DNA from: Chrysomallon squamiferum
Taxonomy: Eukaryota > Mollusca > Gastropoda > Neomphalida > Peltospiridae
Direction of reading: 5' to 3'
DNA: 27,500 nucleotides
Assembly: GCA_012295275.1 (NCBI GenBank)
Contig: CM022668.1
Coordinates: forward strand, 9,555,041 to 9,582,540
Below are positions 10,025-21,078 of the stretch, in pieces. The notes below the pieces were generated by a model. That model saw only the letters and a program-made list of their open reading frames with translations, had not been told where the DNA came from and ran no database searches. Position 1 is the first letter of the stretch. Every line of letters starts with the position of its first letter. Both the position numbers and the translations under genes were made by a program.

Positions 10025-10205
10025 CTAGAATGGAAATAAGAAGGAAGCGAGAAGACAAATGACCAAACTGAAAGGTATTTACGGCTGTGAAGACCAGAAA
10101 TAGCGGAGAACTGTGAGAAGATTCATTTAAATAACAGACAAAACATAAATTGTCTATTAACGATTTCCTTCTCGACGTGAAATGTCACACCGAACCTGAA
10201 AGAAG

Positions 10206-10305
10206 CAATCTTTTTATTTTATTTTATTTTATTTTATTTTTTATTCCAAACCATTTCTGGAACTTCTTAAAATACGCAGCAGAAAAAAAAAAAAAAAAAA
10301 AAAAA
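10206..10305. repeat. (TTTTA)n and poly(A) tract
   Basis: TTTTATTTTA repeats at about 10209-10243 and a poly(A) run at about 10283-10304. The sequence between is single-copy. A retroposon tail is possible, but no element body is recognised. Confidence 0.85.
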
Positions 10306-10359
10306 TGGTTGGCAGGAAAAGTCAGCGGATTAAGAGCAGTGGGTGGGTGGGTGTAGGAG

Positions 10360-10740
10360 AATGAATAGACAGAGGAGGAGAAGGAGGAGAAGGAGAAGAC
10401 AACGTTGATGACGAAGAAGACGACAACAAAGAAGATATACTACGATGAAGAAGAACAAAAAAACAAAAAAAAACAAAAACTAAACAAAGACGATAGAAAT
10501 GATTAAGGAAAAGAAAACACGACGGTGAAGAGGAAGCCAAAAAAGAAGAAAAGGTAACGAAAACGAACAAGATGATATGGACGATGACGGAGAATTCAAC
10601 TACGACCACGACAACGAACATGGAAAAAAAAAAAACCCCACAAAAAACAAACAAACAACAACAAAGATATAATTAAGGAGAATAAACAACGACGACAAAG
10701 AAGAAGAAGAAGAAGGAGAAGAAATAGAAGATATATATAA
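10360..10740. repeat. Purine-rich GAA/GAC/GGA tract
   Basis: Imperfect triplets (GAGGAGAAGG, GACGAAGAAGACGACAAC, AAGAAGAAGAAG) with AAACAAAAAA stretches. The minus-strand ORF is Phe/Ser/Leu/Val from composition. Confidence 0.88.
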
Positions 10741-10789
10741 AAGTGCTTGGAACGACACAAAACGTTTCAGCGGTTTTTCCTAGAAGTAC

Positions 10790-11150
10790 AAAAAAAAAAA
10801 AACAGTTCTACATTTGAAGGAGATTTGTAACTTCAGCCATGTTCGCGTTAATTACAGCACAGAATTCACAGCGAAATGACATCCGGTTCAGCTTAAAAGG
10901 TTACTTTCGGCAGTTTCCGGATCATCAATCGTAATGTTTCGTCAAAGTAATTTCCGACAGTTAATTCAGGATTATTTTTATTTTTTTGTCTGTGTTCTGC
11001 TTCACTGGATATTTCTAAATGACAAAGTATTTATAGAACATTAAATTAGTATGATTCGTAAATAGTCGATAAACTGTTTACTGAAATATCATTATTACTT
11101 TTTATAACCAGTAAACAATTTTATTCTAAGTTAAACAGTTGTATCAATTG
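10790..11150. other. Single-copy island with a short ORF
   Basis: Repeat-free from about 10802. It includes CpG-bearing words (TTCGCGTTAATTAC, GACATCCGGTTC, TTTCGGCAG) up to about 10965, then AT-rich sequence to the CT array. The single point of interest is the short frame annotated at 10839. Confidence 0.4.
10839..10934 (+). CDS. Short ORF, 31 codons, hypothetical
   Basis: An ATG in the favourable context TCAGCCATGT (G at -3) opens 31 codons, starting MFALITAQNS and ending in FPDHQS before TAA. The amino-acid mix is varied, unlike the microsatellite ORFs around it. AAAAG|GTTACT inside it is a weak donor match. Length is well within chance expectation, and no family is recognised; it is recorded because it sits in one of the few repeat-free islands. 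Confidence 0.12.
   Translation: MFALITAQNSQRNDIRFSLKGYFRQFPDHQS

Positions 11151-11153
<3 letters not shown>

Positions 11154-11245
<92 letters not shown>
11154..11245. repeat. (CT)46 microsatellite
   Basis: An uninterrupted CT run followed by GGTGTTTGTGTGTGA. Minus-strand Glu-Arg ORF is an artefact. Confidence 0.97.
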
Positions 11246-11248
<3 letters not shown>

Positions 11249-11358
11249 GTTTGTGTGTGACTATATTGTTGTGTGTGTTTACTATATAATATAAAACCAT
11301 GACAGTTATATATTTAAGGGTATTTGTGATATACAGTTCATTGTTTATTAAAAAAAAA

Positions 11359-11402
11359 AACAACAATAGCACAACAACAGCAACAACAACAACAACATCA
11401 TC

Positions 11403-11449
<47 letters not shown>
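11359..11449. repeat. ACA/CAT/AAT trinucleotide tract
   Basis: AACAACAGC-type triplets pass through CATCATCA into a pure (AAT)n run at about 11404-11449. Confidence 0.95.
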
Positions 11450-11663
11450 GAAAACCTCACCTGCATCAAATAGTCCACTGAATATACATGACGTAGCTAT
11501 TCTATTATGACGTCATGGCTTTGTTTACATTTATACAGAATGATTCTGAAAGCATTCGGAAAGTTTATTCGGATAACCTGAACAACTAGATGAAATAATT
11601 TAATATCCAACAGTATGTACACTAATTTCTTTTAACTGCTTGAAAATGATAGTAATATAGATA
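11450..11663. other. Single-copy spacer containing paired ACGT-core sites
   Basis: AT-rich unique DNA. It carries TGACGTAG and TGACGTCA within 27 bp, and no ORF of note. Confidence 0.4.
11489..11515. promoter_or_regulatory. CRE half-match and perfect CRE, paired
   Basis: TGACGTAG at 11489-11496 (six of eight positions of the CRE) and a perfect TGACGTCA at 11508-11515, with starts 19 bp apart. Paired sites are common in cAMP-responsive enhancers (established knowledge). Function here is inference. Confidence 0.4.
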
Positions 11664-11687
11664 TTTTTTTTTTTTTTTTTTTTTTTT
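11664..11687. repeat. Poly(T) tract
   Basis: A run of 24 T followed by GACTCAG. No element body is recognisable beside it. Confidence 0.9.
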
Positions 11688-11766
11688 GACTCAGTTTGAA
11701 GTTTCGGACTTGAAATAAATTATTTCTTAGAAAAAAACTTTATCCTTGATACAAATTGCAACTGTA

Positions 11767-11768
11767 GA

Positions 11769-11799
<31 letters not shown>

Positions 11800-11950
11800 G
11801 TTGTTGTTGTTGTTGTTGTTGTATTATTATTATTATTATTGTTGTTGTTGTTGTTGTTGTTGTTATATTATTATTATTATTAATGTTACGGTCATTATGA
11901 TCGCTATGTTGCTGCTGCTGATGATGATAATGTTGTTGTCGTTATCTTTA
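11767..11950. repeat. (ATT)/(GTT) trinucleotide blocks
   Basis: (ATT)n, (GTT)n, (ATT)n, (GTT)n and (ATT)n alternate to about 11882, then degenerate GCTGCTGATGATG words to about 11950. The pattern of blocks resembles the AAT/GAT array at 2085. Confidence 0.93.
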
Positions 11951-11954
11951 TTAT

Positions 11955-12182
11955 CAAATATATGTATACTTAAACACCTTCATATACACATATGCATACA
12001 CAAATGCATACATACGTACCTACCTACTTACATACATTATACTTATACACATACACATAGATATACATACATGCATATATATATATATATATATATTCAT
12101 ATGTACGTACGTACGTACGTACACACATATGCACACACATATGTTCATAAACCTATATATATATATCCATACATCCAAATAT
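11955..12182. repeat. TACA/TATA tract with (GTAC)5
   Basis: CATACA, TACC and TATA words with a pure TA run near 12077-12096. A (GTAC)5 run at 12103-12122 is a 20-bp perfect palindrome. CACACATATG words follow. Confidence 0.93.
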
Positions 12183-12189
12183 AGACATT

Positions 12190-12845
12190 AAAAAAGTTTT
12201 GGTTTTGTTTCCGTGGTTCCAGTTCAAGTGAGAGTTTTGTGTTGTGTACAGGAGATCCTCTCACAATAAGTAATTAATTATTTTAATGTTTACTCTCATT
12301 TTCATTCATTATCTTATCAAAATGAATGGCAGAAATGAAACTTGCCGGTGAAAAAACGTATTGTGTGCATGAATTTTATTAATTTTAAGTTAATTAATAA
12401 AGATCCTGCTTTAGAAATGTGTTAATTTATTTCCATTAAATACAGTTTCATTCTTTATTTTATATTGTAAGTGAAGATTTGGTCTCTACGTAGAAATTCG
12501 ACAAATTCAGAAATCCCGAACATCGCCGATTCCAAGTTTTGCTCTTTTGATACCTGTGCACACATTGTTAATACACGTGCACACATGCGTGCCAACTTTT
12601 AAATGCACGTGTTACCCATAATCATAGAACGTAATTGAAAAAAAAAAAAAAAAAAGGCTTCTTATGTGGAACGTCTATTTTAATGTTTGCATGTTTCTAT
12701 GATTAAGCGATTTTTAAACAAAAAAAATGTTCACGAGATAAGAATAACAGAGTGAGAACACGTGTGTTTTTAAACTCAGGTTTGCCTCAAACGTGTTTTC
12801 CTTACAGCGCAACATTGTTAATTAGTGATTCTGTCTAGCTTAAAG
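12190..12845. other. Longest repeat-poor AT-rich spacer
   Basis: About 650 bp mostly free of simple repeats, with a poly(A) run at about 12639-12656. No frame is long enough to call and no RNA gene is recognised. CACGTG-containing words occur at about 12573, 12605 and 12760, all near CA-rich sequence. Confidence 0.4.
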
Positions 12846-13007
12846 TTCATAGACAAATATAGACACGCATGAAACACACACATACATATACATACATACA
12901 CATACATTCATAAATATGTTTGACTATACATAGATAGATGGTTAAAATATACACGAACGGTATAAATGGATAGGTGGATAAGTTGATAAAATGACACAGA
13001 CTTACAG

Positions 13008-13055
<48 letters not shown>

Positions 13056-13060
13056 GGTAA
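12846..13060. repeat. TACA and (CA)20 microsatellite
   Basis: CATACATA words, a short unique stretch, then a (CA)n run at about 13011-13052. The Cys-Val minus ORF is an artefact. Confidence 0.93.
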
Positions 13061-13167
13061 TACCATGTTTATAGGTAGATAAATAGATGAAACGAGTGAT
13101 ACACTTATCGACAGACATATGTCTGTCTCTTTAATATTTCATCGATTTACCTGCTTAAATACATGTA

Positions 13168-13450
13168 TGTAGACAGACAAAAAGGCAGATAGACAGAGAC
13201 ACACAGTCAGATCGACAGACAATATGATAGAGAGACGGACATTCAGAGAGAAAGACAGGCAGATAGTCAGATCGATAGACATATATACATACATACAGAC
13301 AGACAGAAACACAGACAGACAGACAGATAGATAGAAGAGAGAGACAGACAGAAAGGCTGATAAACAGACTGGCAAATATATATATATATATAAAATATAC
13401 GCATGTAGGTTTTGGCATACGGCCAGACAGAAAAACAGGTAGACAGACAA
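13168..13450. repeat. GACA/GATA tetranucleotide array
   Basis: Imperfect GACA and GATA units, mixed with AGAGA and CATACATA. Periodicity is about four bases with many interruptions. Minus-strand Leu/Ser/Cys/Val ORFs are artefacts. Confidence 0.92.
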
Positions 13451-14290
13451 AATGTGAATATAAAACTCAAGAATCCTAGTTCAGAGACAATGATAAAAAA
13501 ATAATTCAGTATGCTTATATAATTTTATAGTTAGTTATCGTTGTCTATTCCTTTTTTTTTTTTTTCTATTCAGTCATTCCTTCTTTCGTACCGTCCTTCC
13601 TTCAACCCTTTAAACAAATAGTGATTTTTGATTACCCTTCATTAAAGACGTCTAAGACATTAATATTAAATAAACGTTCACTAAGACTGTCTAAAACTCT
13701 TTATTCTTTGGGGTTTTTTTTACTTCTATTTTTGACTCAAACAGTTTTAAGATCTTCTTGACCCGTCTGAGACTAAATATCAGGAGTTTTTTTTTTAGCA
13801 GAATAGGAACCAACTGAACGGGAAAGTCTTTCTGTCCTAAAACCTCCTTCCCAATAAAAACAAACGAAATAAGAGAGAGAGAGAGAGAAAAAAAAAAAAA
13901 AGATTCATAACATAAATTTAGCGAATTACAGTGTTGTAGAAGACACTGATTATGAAGTAGTAATTTTATTTTTATTGATCTTTTTATCCGAGGATTGTTT
14001 GAACCGAATGTCCGCAAGTGACTCGATCGTTTCGTTTTGTAAAAAAAAAAAACTTTTTTTATTTTTTTATTAATAATGTCATTATTTATTCCTGCTTTCA
14101 GGACTCAGGCAAATTACTGAAGTAAAATATTTGTGTTTATTGCCTGATGGCGTGTTTTCGTAATGTCGACTGACTTAACAAGAAAACGTGTTTTTTTTGG
14201 GTTTTTTTGTGTTGTTTGTTTCCAGTGAAAGCTTTTGTTTGTATGGGACAGAGGATTCAGTCACGTAGCTTGCAATTGTTTTATGTCACT
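13451..14290. other. Single-copy stretch with short homopolymers
   Basis: Mostly unique AT-rich DNA with short T or A runs (about 13551, 13790, 13889, 14040, 14190). A 108-codon minus frame lies at 13691-14017 and is Lys/Leu/Ile/Ser-rich, crossing a GA run and a poly(A) run. I recognise no domain and do not call a gene. Confidence 0.4.
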
Positions 14291-14400
14291 CTTTAATTTT
14301 ATTTATTTGTTTATTTATTTATTTATTTACGTATTTATTTATTTATTTATTTATTTACTTACTTTCTTCTTCTTCTTCTTCTTCTTATTATTATTATTAT
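14291..14400. repeat. (TTTA)n then (CTT)n and (ATT)n
   Basis: TTTA repeats at about 14297-14356, CTT repeats at about 14365-14385, and ATT to 14400. Confidence 0.95.
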
Positions 14401-14810
14401 TTTAAATATGAAAATTATTCAAAAATAAATGATTTTAAAGAAGACAGAAAAAAATAAAAATAAAAGTGTTTTTTTTTTTACCTTTTTGCAGTGCTTTTTT
14501 TATTCATAATTTCAAAACTCTTTTTTTTTTTTTTTTTATATATTTAATTTTTTCTTTCTTATATTTTTCTTTCTCGTTTTCTTTCTTTTCTTCTTTTTGT
14601 TATTTCTCTCTTTTTTCATTAGCATGCCCAGTTAAAAAATAAGTATGTAAATTCATTCACTTTATTATTATTATTATTATCATCATCATTATATTTATTT
14701 ATTGTTGTTATTGTTGTTGTTGTTGTTAATGAATGATGGATGAATTTATTTATTTATCAGATGGGTTATTTACAATACTAAAACATGTTAAAATAAAGGT
14801 TTTTTTTGTA

Positions 14811-14867
<57 letters not shown>

Positions 14868-14880
14868 TAATAATAAAAGA
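14401..14880. repeat. T-rich DNA with ATT, TTG and (AAT)n runs
   Basis: Homopolymeric T runs near 14468 and 14521, (ATT)/(ATC) near 14664-14690, (GTT) near 14703-14727, and (AAT)n at about 14814-14868. No ORF. Confidence 0.9.
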
Positions 14881-14939
14881 AAGAAAATGAACAACTAACT
14901 GTCGATCTATATTCGATATTTCCATAGAATCACAACCAG

Positions 14940-15650
14940 ATTATCATTCATCCATATCCATTCATTCTCCCATCCATATTCATATCCATCCATCCATCCA
15001 TCCATCCATCCGTCCTTCCTTCATCCTTCCATCAGCATCCTCTTATCCATCCATCCATCCTTCATCCTTCCATCAGTATCCTCCTATCCATCCATCTATC
15101 CTTCATCCTTCCATCAGTATCCTCTTATCCATCCATCCTTCATCCTTCCATCAGTATCCTCCTATCCATCCATCCATCCTTCATCCTTCCTTCAGTATCC
15201 TCCTATCCATCCATCCTTCATCCTTCCAAAAGATCCTCCTATCCATCCATCCTTCATCCTTCCATCCATCCATCCATTCATCCATCCATCCTTTCAGTAT
15301 CCTCCTATCCATCCTTCCATCAGTATCCTCCTATCCATCCATCCATCCTTCCATCCTCCTCCATCCATCATCCTTCCATCAGTATCCTCCATCCATCCAT
15401 CCTTCATCCTTCCATCAGTTCCATCCATCATCCTTCATCCTTCCATCAGTAAAATCCATCCATCCATCCATCCTTCATCCTTCCATCAGCATCCTCCTAC
15501 CCATCCATCCATCCATCCTTCCATCCCATCTATCGCTCCAGCATCCACCCAAAATCCCATCTCTCCAGCATCCATCCATCCATCCTTCCACTCCAGCCAG
15601 CATCCACCCATCCGTCGAGCATCCAAGCTCCAGCATCCATCCATCGACTA
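14940..15650. repeat. ATCC minisatellite with 37/41-bp higher-order unit
   Basis: A (ATCC)n core array is organised into a longer unit: the word ATCAGTATCCTC or a variant begins at 15031, 15072, 15113, 15150 and 15191, spaced 41, 41, 37 and 41 bp. The four-base difference is one ATCC. Towards 15530-15650 the units diverge into CCAGCATCCATCC. Minus-strand Gly-Trp-Met-Asp ORFs are shadows of the repeat. Confidence 0.95.
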
Positions 15651-16010
15651 AGTGAAGCGATTGTAAAAATAATGTTGTGACGTTAGCAGAAGGCTGAGAA
15701 ATCCAGAAGACCTGTTTAATCTCCCGGGAACCCGCGCGTGCAGTAGCCACTCCATCTGTTTCGCATCACGAAGAACTGTATATCCCGCCTTGCTGTCGCT
15801 AATGGAAAAATAAATTTTCACTATCAAATTTTTCAGTGATCCGCGTTTCTTAAATTTGATCCGATTCAGCGTCACGGTTTTCGTGTGATCGCTTAAAAGA
15901 GTAACATATGTGCGGATGAAAGCCGAGCGGTGCGAATTTCGTGCAAAGCAGACGACAGTCAGTTGAAAAGAGAAACATGAGAACAAAAATGAAAAAAAAA
16001 CAAAAAAAAA
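15651..16010. other. CpG-containing single-copy island
   Basis: Repeat-free to about 15985, with CCCGGGAACCCGCGCGTGC near 15724 and further CpGs through GATCCGCG, AGCGTCACGG and GAGCGGTGCGAATTTCG. A 112-codon minus-strand frame lies at 15648-15986. It is varied in composition, which is unusual here, but I recognise no domain. A regulatory element or a single exon are both possible. Confidence 0.4.
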
Positions 16011-16160
16011 AACGCTATAAAGTGGATATTACAGAAATGAAACTATAAAGAAGTAAACAATGTTATTATTATTCCGTGAATATTGCAGTAAACAAATTTC
16101 TAAAAACTGAAGTGTGTTAAATATTTAAAATACTTTTTGAGACAGATGAATGGTATGATG

Positions 16161-16349
16161 AATTTAAATAACAGTGTAATTAATATTAATTTAAATAACA
16201 GTGTAATTAACAGTAATTTAAATACCAGTGTAATTGATATTAATTTAAATAACAATGTAACTGACATTAATTTAAATAACAATGTACTTAATATTGGCTT
16301 AAATAACAACGTAATTAACATTGATTGAAATAACAACATAATTGATGTT
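16161..16349. repeat. 27-bp minisatellite, seven units, open in frame
   Basis: Seven contiguous units of exactly 27 bp start at 16161, 16188, 16215, 16242, 16269, 16296 and 16323. The core is AATTTAAATAACARTGTAAT plus a variable seven-base end. Divergence rises to the right. Because 27 is divisible by three, the plus strand reads a nonapeptide repeat (NLNNSVINI and variants) until a TGA in unit seven, and the minus strand reads LLFKLILIT-type repeats. Both fall out of the unit and I do not infer a protein. Confidence 0.93.
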
Positions 16350-16702
16350 AAACTGAAATTAATTTACTTCAGAAAATAACTTTTATCTGTTATTGTATTT
16401 TATTTACGTATATTCTATACTCATTTATTGTCATCTATTTTTTTTTTTCTTGTTAAAATATTCCTACGGTGATTGGTAAACAGAATAAACAAATTTTGTA
16501 TATTTGTGATTTACTACTTTATTTTATTTTCGTAATTTTAATATTCTTAATGTTTTTTTCAGTTTAACTAACTGCCAAACAATACATTTTTATTAAGTAA
16601 TTACTTTATTTTTTTTTTGTATTCCAGTTAAATATTTTATTAATAAAATAAAGTCTGAAACATATATTTCTATTCTTTGTACATACTGGACATTGCCATT
16701 TT

Positions 16703-16738
<36 letters not shown>

Positions 16739-16740
16739 TG
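16350..16740. other. AT-rich spacer with poly(T)
   Basis: AT-rich single-copy DNA with T runs near 16439 and 16610 and a poly(T) of about 30 at 16705-16735. No ORF. Confidence 0.45.
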
Positions 16741-16748
16741 TGACGTCA
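16741..16748. promoter_or_regulatory. Perfect cAMP-response element motif TGACGTCA
   Basis: TGACGTCA lies six bases after a long poly(T) run, in the context AACTGTGACGTCATATCG. No promoter is recognised beside it. Confidence 0.4.
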
Positions 16749-16989
16749 TATCGTGGATAGAAAAACTGTTACAGCTGTATGTTACTCAGCAGCTGTGAAA
16801 AGTAGTAACATTATTTTTTACTCATGTTACAAAACTATTATTATTATTTTAAACAACATTTATATTAAAAGAGACATGTAATAAAACAATGATTAACATC
16901 GTTTAATAGTAATTTGAAAATGTACTTTGTGACAAGATGGCGCATTTACTTGACAAATGTAATTATATCTGTCGCGTGTTGATCTGAAA

Positions 16990-17125
16990 TAAAAAACAAT
17001 GATTGAATGAATAAATGAATGAATGAACGATTGGACGAATAAAAGAATGAATGAATAAAAATGAATGAATGAGCGATTAAATGAATGAAAGAATAAACGA
17101 TTGATTAAACGAATTATTGGATAAA
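16990..17125. repeat. Degenerate GAAT/AAAT tetranucleotide array
   Basis: GAATGAATAAATGAATG words with scattered changes (GAACGATT, GAGCGATT) through about 17120. Confidence 0.9.
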
Positions 17126-17168
17126 TGGACTAAAGAACATTTGTTAAACGTCATCTGAACACACTTAT

Positions 17169-17229
17169 CTTTTTTTTTTTTTTTTTTTTTTTTGTTTGTT
17201 TGTTTGTTTGTTTATTTATTTATTTATTC
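17169..17229. repeat. Poly(T), (TTTG)n, (TTTA)n
   Basis: A T run grades into TTTG repeats and then TTTA repeats. This order suggests tetranucleotides growing out of a poly(T) tail. Confidence 0.93.
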
Positions 17230-17387
17230 AGTACTCAGAAGTTATTTGTATGATAAAATATCAAATGCATAACCATGGTAACAGCTTGTCAGTTAGTGAC
17301 GGGGCGTCTTTCAAATATTCTTTTCTGTCTGAAAATCGAGACAAGGAGCAATAACTAGAACGAAGCATAGTCCTTTGGGAAAAGTGA

Positions 17388-17523
17388 AAAAATTAAAAAA
17401 GCTGAAAAATTAAAAAAATAAAAAAATAAAAAGAGAAAGAGAAAGAGAAAGAGAAAGAGAGAGAGAGAGAGAAAAAAAAAATGAAAACATAAAATAATTA
17501 TAATAAATAATAATAATAATAAA

Positions 17524-17584
<61 letters not shown>

Positions 17585-17636
17585 AAGAAAAGAAATGAGA
17601 AGAGAAGAAGAAGAAAAAGAAAAAAAAAAAAAAACA
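17388..17636. repeat. Purine-rich and (AAT)n tract
   Basis: GAAA and GA repeats (17431-17472), (AAT)n at about 17502-17583, then AAGAAGAAAAAG to poly(A). Minus-strand Tyr/Ser/Leu ORF is an artefact. Confidence 0.93.
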
Positions 17637-18245
17637 GGGACAAAGTCAATTTCGCATACTACGAAAGGCACAAAGTTCGTTTTAATTAATGTTTCCTTTT
17701 AATACCAGTTTCCCAGACCACATTAATAGGTTTGAAAATTTCGCTTCGGGGCGACCCGTCAGTGAACACTGACGACGTCACTTGAAGAGATAGTAAATGG
17801 CAGATGAACAAAGACTTGAACGAGGGGAGTAGACAGCTCGCATATTTGATCATGTGACACCGACTGGTAATCGATATATTATCTCATTCACTGATTATCT
17901 TCGCTATTATGCTGCAGACACCCAATATCGATATTCAGGGTCACGGCGCTCCATGATGTGTGCGTTCTCGTTCACGCGTGATTATGCGGTAACGAGATTT
18001 GAATTTTATTTCTCTATTTTTTTCTCGTCTGATAGCGTCTTTCCGGAATCTGATGATCTTATTCTAATAAATAGTTTCTCTCTATTTTTGGCTTTCTAAA
18101 TTTGAGACGGTCCTTCTAAGAAGAAATGTCTCCGTTACCGCGTGCTTCTAATCGAATCCTTTTCGACTAAACTGTAATAAGTGGCAAATTTGAATATCCT
18201 TGATCTAATTAGGGTCCAAGCACGCCGTTCGTGCACTTAACTGAT
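17637..18245. other. Large single-copy island
   Basis: About 600 bp without simple repeats and with recurrent CpGs (CGCTTCGGGGCGACCCGTC, GACGACGTCAC, CACGGCGCTCC, TCTCGTTCACGCG). An 81-codon plus frame covers 17854-18099, with a mixed composition but no recognised domain. CGACGTCA at 17773-17780 is a seven-of-eight CRE match. This is a good candidate for a conserved non-coding element or an unrecognised exon. Confidence 0.4.
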
Positions 18246-18605
18246 TTGTCTGTCTGTCTGTCTGTCTCACGAAATACATTACGTTTTGTTTGTAAGGAAG
18301 AGGAAATCTACAGCAAGAACTCTTTTAATCTGAATTATTAACTGACACGACAGGAGAAATGTCGTTAACTGTTTACGAGTTTCTTCCCTGGGATAGAGAA
18401 GTGTTTATTTGAAATACTTTCGAATCGGGGTCATGTAATACTTGCTTGAACCATTGTTCTATCTATCTGCCTGCCTGGATGTTTGTCTGTCCGTCTGTTT
18501 GTCTGTCTACATGTCTTTCTATATGTGCTTCTTTTTTTCTTTTTCCGTTTCTAAATAACCAGTCGTATTATTTATTTATTTATTTATTTATTTATTGTTG
18601 TATGA
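18246..18605. other. Spacer with (TGTC)n, CTGTCTGT words and (TTTA)n
   Basis: Short (TGTC)n at 18247-18267, degenerate GTCTGTCC words at about 18460-18530, and (TTTA)n at about 18567-18597, separated by unique DNA. No gene. Confidence 0.7.
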
Positions 18606-19065
18606 TTCGAATATTATCGAGAAAACCAGTGTCTATTTGTCTATCTATCAACGATATCGGACATTTTGTACACATTTAACCATTTCGTCTTTATTCTGTC
18701 TAGCTTCCATATTTCGTTTAATCTCCGTTTTCTGTTTTAAGATCTTATAAAGTCTCTGTCATGAAACACATCTGTACAGACGGACATCCTGAACGAGAAA
18801 CACGACACAAACTCATCACATGAACACGTGAAACAAAGCTAGACACGCCATTTTCAAATCCACCGATACTATTTTTACTGCGTCCTTTGATTACCGGTGA
18901 TCAGTGTAAAATTATAACTCCTTCCGGTCAGGGCAAGAAAGCGGAAGAGGCGAAATATTAACAACTGCAACACTGGGGGCACACAACGACGTCAAGGTTG
19001 TTACTGCACTCTAATTTAAACGAGACGACTACTGGAAAGTGAGTAACGACACCCTGGAGAATTTC
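18606..19065. other. Single-copy island
   Basis: Repeat-free DNA with moderate CpG. CGACGTCA at 18987-18994 is a seven-of-eight CRE match. GGAAA|GTGAGT near 19036 matches a splice donor but has no credible exon before it. No gene is called. Confidence 0.4.
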
Positions 19066-19260
19066 AAATTAATTATCATCAACCTCATCATTCTGCAGTT
19101 ACACGGAGACGATGCAACGTCATTGACTACTCTTATCATCTTCGTCATCAACAACATCATCTTCATTATCATTATTATTGTAATTACTGTTATCATCATC
19201 ATTATTATCATCACTATTACCTTAATCATCATCATTATCGTTACTGTTCTTATTGTAATA
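19066..19260. repeat. Degenerate ATC/ATT triplet array
   Basis: TCATCATTATC triplets keep a three-base rhythm, so frames stay open on both strands (Ile/Thr/Val on plus, Met/Ile on minus). The products are artefacts. Confidence 0.9.
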
Positions 19261-19334
19261 CCAGTGTTCCTATCATGAACTGTTTTCTTTCTCTCTGTCT
19301 GGTTTACGTTTTCTTAAATTCTTATTTTAACGGT

Positions 19335-19690
19335 TATACATATGCCATACAGGCACGTGTACACAAAAACGCACAGTCAGAAAGCATAGACACATAAACA
19401 CATACACACACGCACGTAAATATGCACATTCTAACACACAAACACGTACACAAAAACACACACGTAAAAAAATGCTCAAACATGCGTATACAAACACATT
19501 CAGAAACACACATACCCACGTACACACACACACATGCACGTGCAAACACTCAGAAACAAACACACCATACAAACACACCGACAAACATATAAATACAAAC
19601 ATAACCTAAACTCGTATACAAAACATGTACACACAACAAACACATTCAAACACACATACGCACACCCACACCCACACATTCAGAAAAATT
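19335..19690. repeat. CA-rich ACACAAACAC tract
   Basis: Imperfect ACACAC, AAACAC and ACGTACAC words for 350 bp. Cys/Val minus ORFs are artefacts. Confidence 0.92.
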
Positions 19691-19950
19691 CTGATACAAA
19701 ACACGGATGCTATTTTTTTTTTCTGACTGTGTGATATATGCGGTATCGTCACAAACGTGTTAATAATACATTATTTAAACACCAGAATAACACCCAGGAG
19801 ATGGGAATTAATTATTTGCGTTCCTTGATTCCGTTTTCTCTCGAGTATCAAATTTATATGTAAATAATCGCAGTGTAGTAATGGCTAAACGTAATCGAAC
19901 CATGACATTCAATTGGTTGTGGTACAGAAAACCTAAAAAAGTTGAAATGA
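19691..19950. other. Short single-copy spacer
   Basis: Unique AT-rich DNA after a short T run at about 19711. Nothing further is recognised. Confidence 0.4.
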
Positions 19951-20032
19951 GAAAAAAAAAAAAAAAAAAAAATTAAAAAAAAAAAAAAAAAAATCGGAAA
20001 GAAAGAAAGTAATGAAATAAAATAAAATAAAT
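19951..20032. repeat. Poly(A) and AAAT tract
   Basis: Two long A runs (about 19951-19971 and 19976-19993), then AAAGAAAG and AAATAAAATAAAAT words. Confidence 0.93.
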
Positions 20033-20037
20033 TAATT

Positions 20038-20281
20038 CTTCTGACTTTCTTTCACTCTGTCTCCGACTCTTTTTCTCTCCCGTCTCTCTTCTTTCCTCTT
20101 TTTCTTTCTTTCTTTCTTTCTTTCTTTCTTTTTTCTTTCTTTCTTTCTTTCTCACTCTGTTTCTGCTTATGTCTCTTTCTTTATCTCTTTCTGTATCTGT
20201 CTCTCTCTGTCTCTGTCTCTCTGCCTCTGTCTCTGCGTCTCTCTCTCTCTCTTTCTTTCTGTCTCTGTCTCTCTGCCTCTG

Positions 20282-20376
<95 letters not shown>

Positions 20377-20394
20377 CTGTCTGTCTGTCTCCCT
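20038..20394. repeat. CT-rich tract with (TTTC)n and (CT)n
   Basis: TTTC repeats at about 20101-20150, CTGTCTCT words, then a nearly pure CT run at about 20291-20370. All pyrimidine on plus. Ser-Leu ORFs are artefacts. Confidence 0.95.
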
Positions 20395-20841
<447 letters not shown>

Positions 20842-20844
20842 AAA

Positions 20845-20935
20845 TATATCTATGTATATATATGTACGTATGAATTTATTTATGTATTTATGTATGTATT
20901 TATGTATGTGTGTGTATGTGTATGTATGAGAGAGA
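20845..20935. repeat. TATG/TTTATG tract
   Basis: TATGTATATATATG, TTATTTATGTAT and GTGTGTATG words linking the CT array to the GA array. Confidence 0.9.
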
Positions 20936-20988
20936 GCGACAGGCAGATAAATAAATATATGTATGAACTGAATAACCGTGAGAGAAAG

Positions 20989-20991
<3 letters not shown>

Positions 20992-21068
<77 letters not shown>

Positions 21069-21078
21069 TGTGTGTGTG
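20992..21078. repeat. (GA)37 then (GT)n
   Basis: A pure GA run over 20992-21066 followed by GTGTGTGTGTGT. It is the reverse complement of the CT run about 155 bp to its left. Confidence 0.97.

Noticed and set aside
15475-15986. Two overlapping minus-strand ORFs of 91 and 112 codons
   Set aside because: The first is the ATCC array read as Gly-Trp-Met-Asp. The second is in unique DNA but has no recognised domain, and its ATG has no supporting context; kept only as an island note.
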